Source: Cloeon dipterum (taxonomy: Eukaryota; Arthropoda; Insecta; Ephemeroptera; Baetidae). Taken from it: a DNA stretch of 64,000 bases. The notes under the pieces are model-generated. The model searched no databases and was not told the origin of the DNA. It saw nothing but the letters and a program-made list of their open reading frames with translations. This document shows positions 61,784 through 64,000 of this stretch, in pieces (position 1 is the stretch's first letter; each line of letters opens with the position of its first letter). The stretch is from NCBI RefSeq assembly GCF_949628265.1, contig NC_088789.1, forward strand, positions 15,368,886-15,432,885, given 5' to 3'. Both the position numbers and the translations under genes were made by a program.

Positions 61784-63917
61784 ATGCATGTGGTGACTCC
61801 AGAGATGGACCAATTTCTAGCACTGCACAAGTACCAGCTGGAGTCCTCTTGCATCCCCAAAATATTTTGGGAATCGCTCGAACGCAAATTGCGACTGCAG
61901 ACCTTCGACGCCGGACATGCTTTCTCTCTTATGAAATTCGACTATGAGGAGCGGGGCCGTGGTCCTCGAGAGCCTGTTTGGGCAGTGGTGGTCACTGCTG
62001 AGGACGGCGTGTCCGAGAGTGACCCTGAAAGCATTTATCTGGTCGACCATGCTTGGACCTTCAGAGTAAATGGTGCAAAGGTGTGTTTTAAGTTTAAACA
62101 AAATACATGTGTATATGTACTTCACAGTCAACCAATTTTAAAATCTACAAAAGTTTCAAAGAAAGAAAAAACACAAAATTCAAGGGGGGTACTGTCCGCA
62201 CCCGAGTTAGGTGGCATTATAAGGGCTGGAGATCCCAGCATACACACCTTAACTTAAGCAAATTACATACGTTAAAATCTAGTAAAAAGGGGCCACAGGG
62301 TTCGCTTCATCCAAAGGTCAACAAGAAATAAAAATATTTATTTTCCAGGAGCAACTTCAGTCATGTCCCCAATTGCTGGAGCGTTTGGCCAACATGATGG
62401 ATGTGTCTGCAGACGAGCCAGAAGCCCTAGTTGAACTTGTAGCTGAGGAGCTGTGGCGTTATGCCCAGTGCTACTCTTTGAATGCTTCAGAGGCTGAGGA
62501 ACGGACCCCAATTTGGTACATCATGGACGAAGTGGGCTCTGGAGTGCAACATTCAGACCAACCAAACGTTCGCATCGTCCCTTTTGTCCACTTGCCTGAC
62601 AGAATCACGTACTCGTTGATGTTTCCCTTGGAAGACTTGTCAAACGGAACCATCGTTGGAAGGGACTTTGCTGAGGGCCCTGAGACGGACCCTGACGTGA
62701 GAAAAGCCCTTTTACTACCTTGGCAGCCAGAGACATCATTCCTGGACGAACCCTTTCAACAGTCAGAGCCGCCACCCTCATTCTTCGAAGGTAAAAGCTT
62801 TATGATTTTAAGCAGGAACTGCTGATGAGTGGTATTTTTAGATGGTAGAGTCGCGGAAACACTTTCTGATCCTGACGTTGAGGTTGATTTGGACAAAATT
62901 GCTAGACCCATTCGGGTTTACTCTGAATACAGCGAGGTGAACAAGGCATTGAGCCATCCTGACTTCATTATTGTCAACACGCCTGAAGAAGCGGACTTGC
63001 TTTGGCTTACGCATCACTATAAGGACTTCAAAAGCCTCGGCCCAAACCGCTTTGTCAATCAGTTCCCTTACGAGAGCGTCATCACAGTCAAAGATCTGCT
63101 CTGTGTTGTATGCAGGCGAAAAGCTGATCCTGGTAAATATTCTAAACTTTGATATTCAAAAAGATTTATAATAATGAAATTCTTTCAAGGCAAAGAATGC
63201 AATTCTCAAACTTTGGAGATGCAGCCGGCCTGGCTGCCAACTACTTACAACCTGAAAACTGAACTGCCCTTGTTTGTCAGCTATTTTGAGCACCGTGAGG
63301 ACCGCGGTCTAGACAACCACTGGATTTGCAAGCCGTGGAACTTGGCCAGAGGACTTGATACCCACATTTCCAAAAATATCAACTTCATCTTGAGACTTCC
63401 TCAAAGTGGACCAAAAATTGCTCAAAAGTATGTCGAGGACCCAGTTTTGTTCACCAGAGTTGGAATCGGCCCTGTCAAGTTTGATGTTCGATACGTCATT
63501 TTGCTCAAATCTGTCCAGCCCCTCACTGCCTACGTTTATAAAGAGTTTTTCGTCAGATTTGCTAATCTACCTTTCCAGTAAGTAGAAAAATCAAACACAT
63601 TTCTGAATCAGCCGTTAATTCATCATTTTTTCATTCACAGTTTGGCTGACCTGGAGCAGTATGAGCGTCACTTCACTGTGATGAACTATGAGAATCCTGA
63701 GCAGCTGTGCCATATGAAATGCGCTCAATTCGTCATTGAGTTCGAGCAGCAGTACGAGAACATGAAATGGGTTGATGTTGAGGTACGCGAAAATTTGCTT
63801 GTTTGTTTTGCTCTAATTGCACTATGCGTTCAGGCTGACATTTTGGTTGCTTTGAGAGGTGCTTTGGAAGCTGCTGCCAGCAAACCACCCCCACAAGGAA
63901 TTCCCCACAGCCCCCAG
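61784..63917 (+). CDS. TTLL12: Tubulin-tyrosine ligase-like protein 12 (5' part)
   Basis: Partial: the first six coding exons, 61784-62080, 62349-62790, 62842-63132, 63190-63577, 63641-63782 and 63834-63917. They encode 548 residues; the human protein has 644, so roughly 100 residues lie beyond the window. The N-terminal SET-like region is recognisable by FDAGHAFSLMKFDYEE, YLVDHAWTFRV, PIWYIMDEVGS and DFAEGPETDPDVRKALLLPW. The ligase-like domain shows LLWLTHHYKDF, NQFPYES-ITVKDLL, EDRGLDNHWICKPWNLARGLDTH, VKFDVRYVILLKSV and ERHFTVMNY. TTLL12 is the unusual family member with no demonstrated ligase activity, linked to tubulin tyrosination and histone H4K20 methylation levels. All splice sites keep phase; some introns read through for a few codons. 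Confidence 0.95.
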
Positions 63918-64000
63918 GTATGAAAATGAGTTTTTTTTTATTATTGAATCACTCCACATTGAAGAATAATTTAATTAGAGGGATGGATGGTGCCACAAAA

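Noticed and set aside
1-64000. CRISPR arrays, prokaryotic operons, viral or insertion-sequence genes
   Set aside because: No regularly spaced direct repeats, ribosome-binding-site gene chains, integrase, transposase or polymerase motifs were seen; the coding genes are intron-bearing animal genes.

Overview
This is a nuclear genomic window from an animal, most likely an arthropod and probably an insect. The genes carry short GT-AG introns (mostly 50-80 nt) with pyrimidine-poor acceptors, polyadenylation signals, CA microsatellites and AT-rich spacers. The recognisable proteins are typical metazoan single-copy genes (dynactin p62, EXT2, malectin, SCLT1, TTLL12). I cannot fix the order from the sequence alone. 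I reconstructed exons by hand from splice sites, reading phase and remembered family sequences.

Layout. Bases 1-8.3 kb hold no gene I can support; they contain CA repeats and one imperfect hairpin. From 8.3 to 15.2 kb, three minus-strand signal-peptide genes encode small, unrecognised secreted proteins. Two of them share a short cysteine module (C-x2-G-x3-D-x2-G-[KR]-C-R). From 18 to 48 kb is a compact housekeeping block: B3GLCT (+), malectin (-), DRG1 (+), APEH (-), mitochondrial ribosomal protein mRpS23 (-), EXT2/sotv (+), ALKBH4 (-), DCTN4 (+), GLO1 (+), SCLT1 (-) and an ankyrin protein resembling nuclear IkappaB (-). From 48.1 to 61.8 kb is a 13.7 kb stretch without a recognisable gene, AT-rich with several GC-rich islands. 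The window ends inside TTLL12 (+).

How they relate. B3GLCT, malectin and EXT2 all act on glycans in the secretory pathway (O-fucose glucosylation, Glc2 N-glycan binding, heparan sulfate polymerisation). I see no sign that the linkage is more than chance. Neighbouring genes are mostly arranged divergently with short shared promoter regions, or convergently with touching or overlapping 3' ends. A diverged repeat of about 240 bp occurs twice, each time inside an intron. Nothing here looks like a prokaryotic defence system, CRISPR array or virus. The least explained coding material is the secreted-peptide cluster at 8-15 kb.
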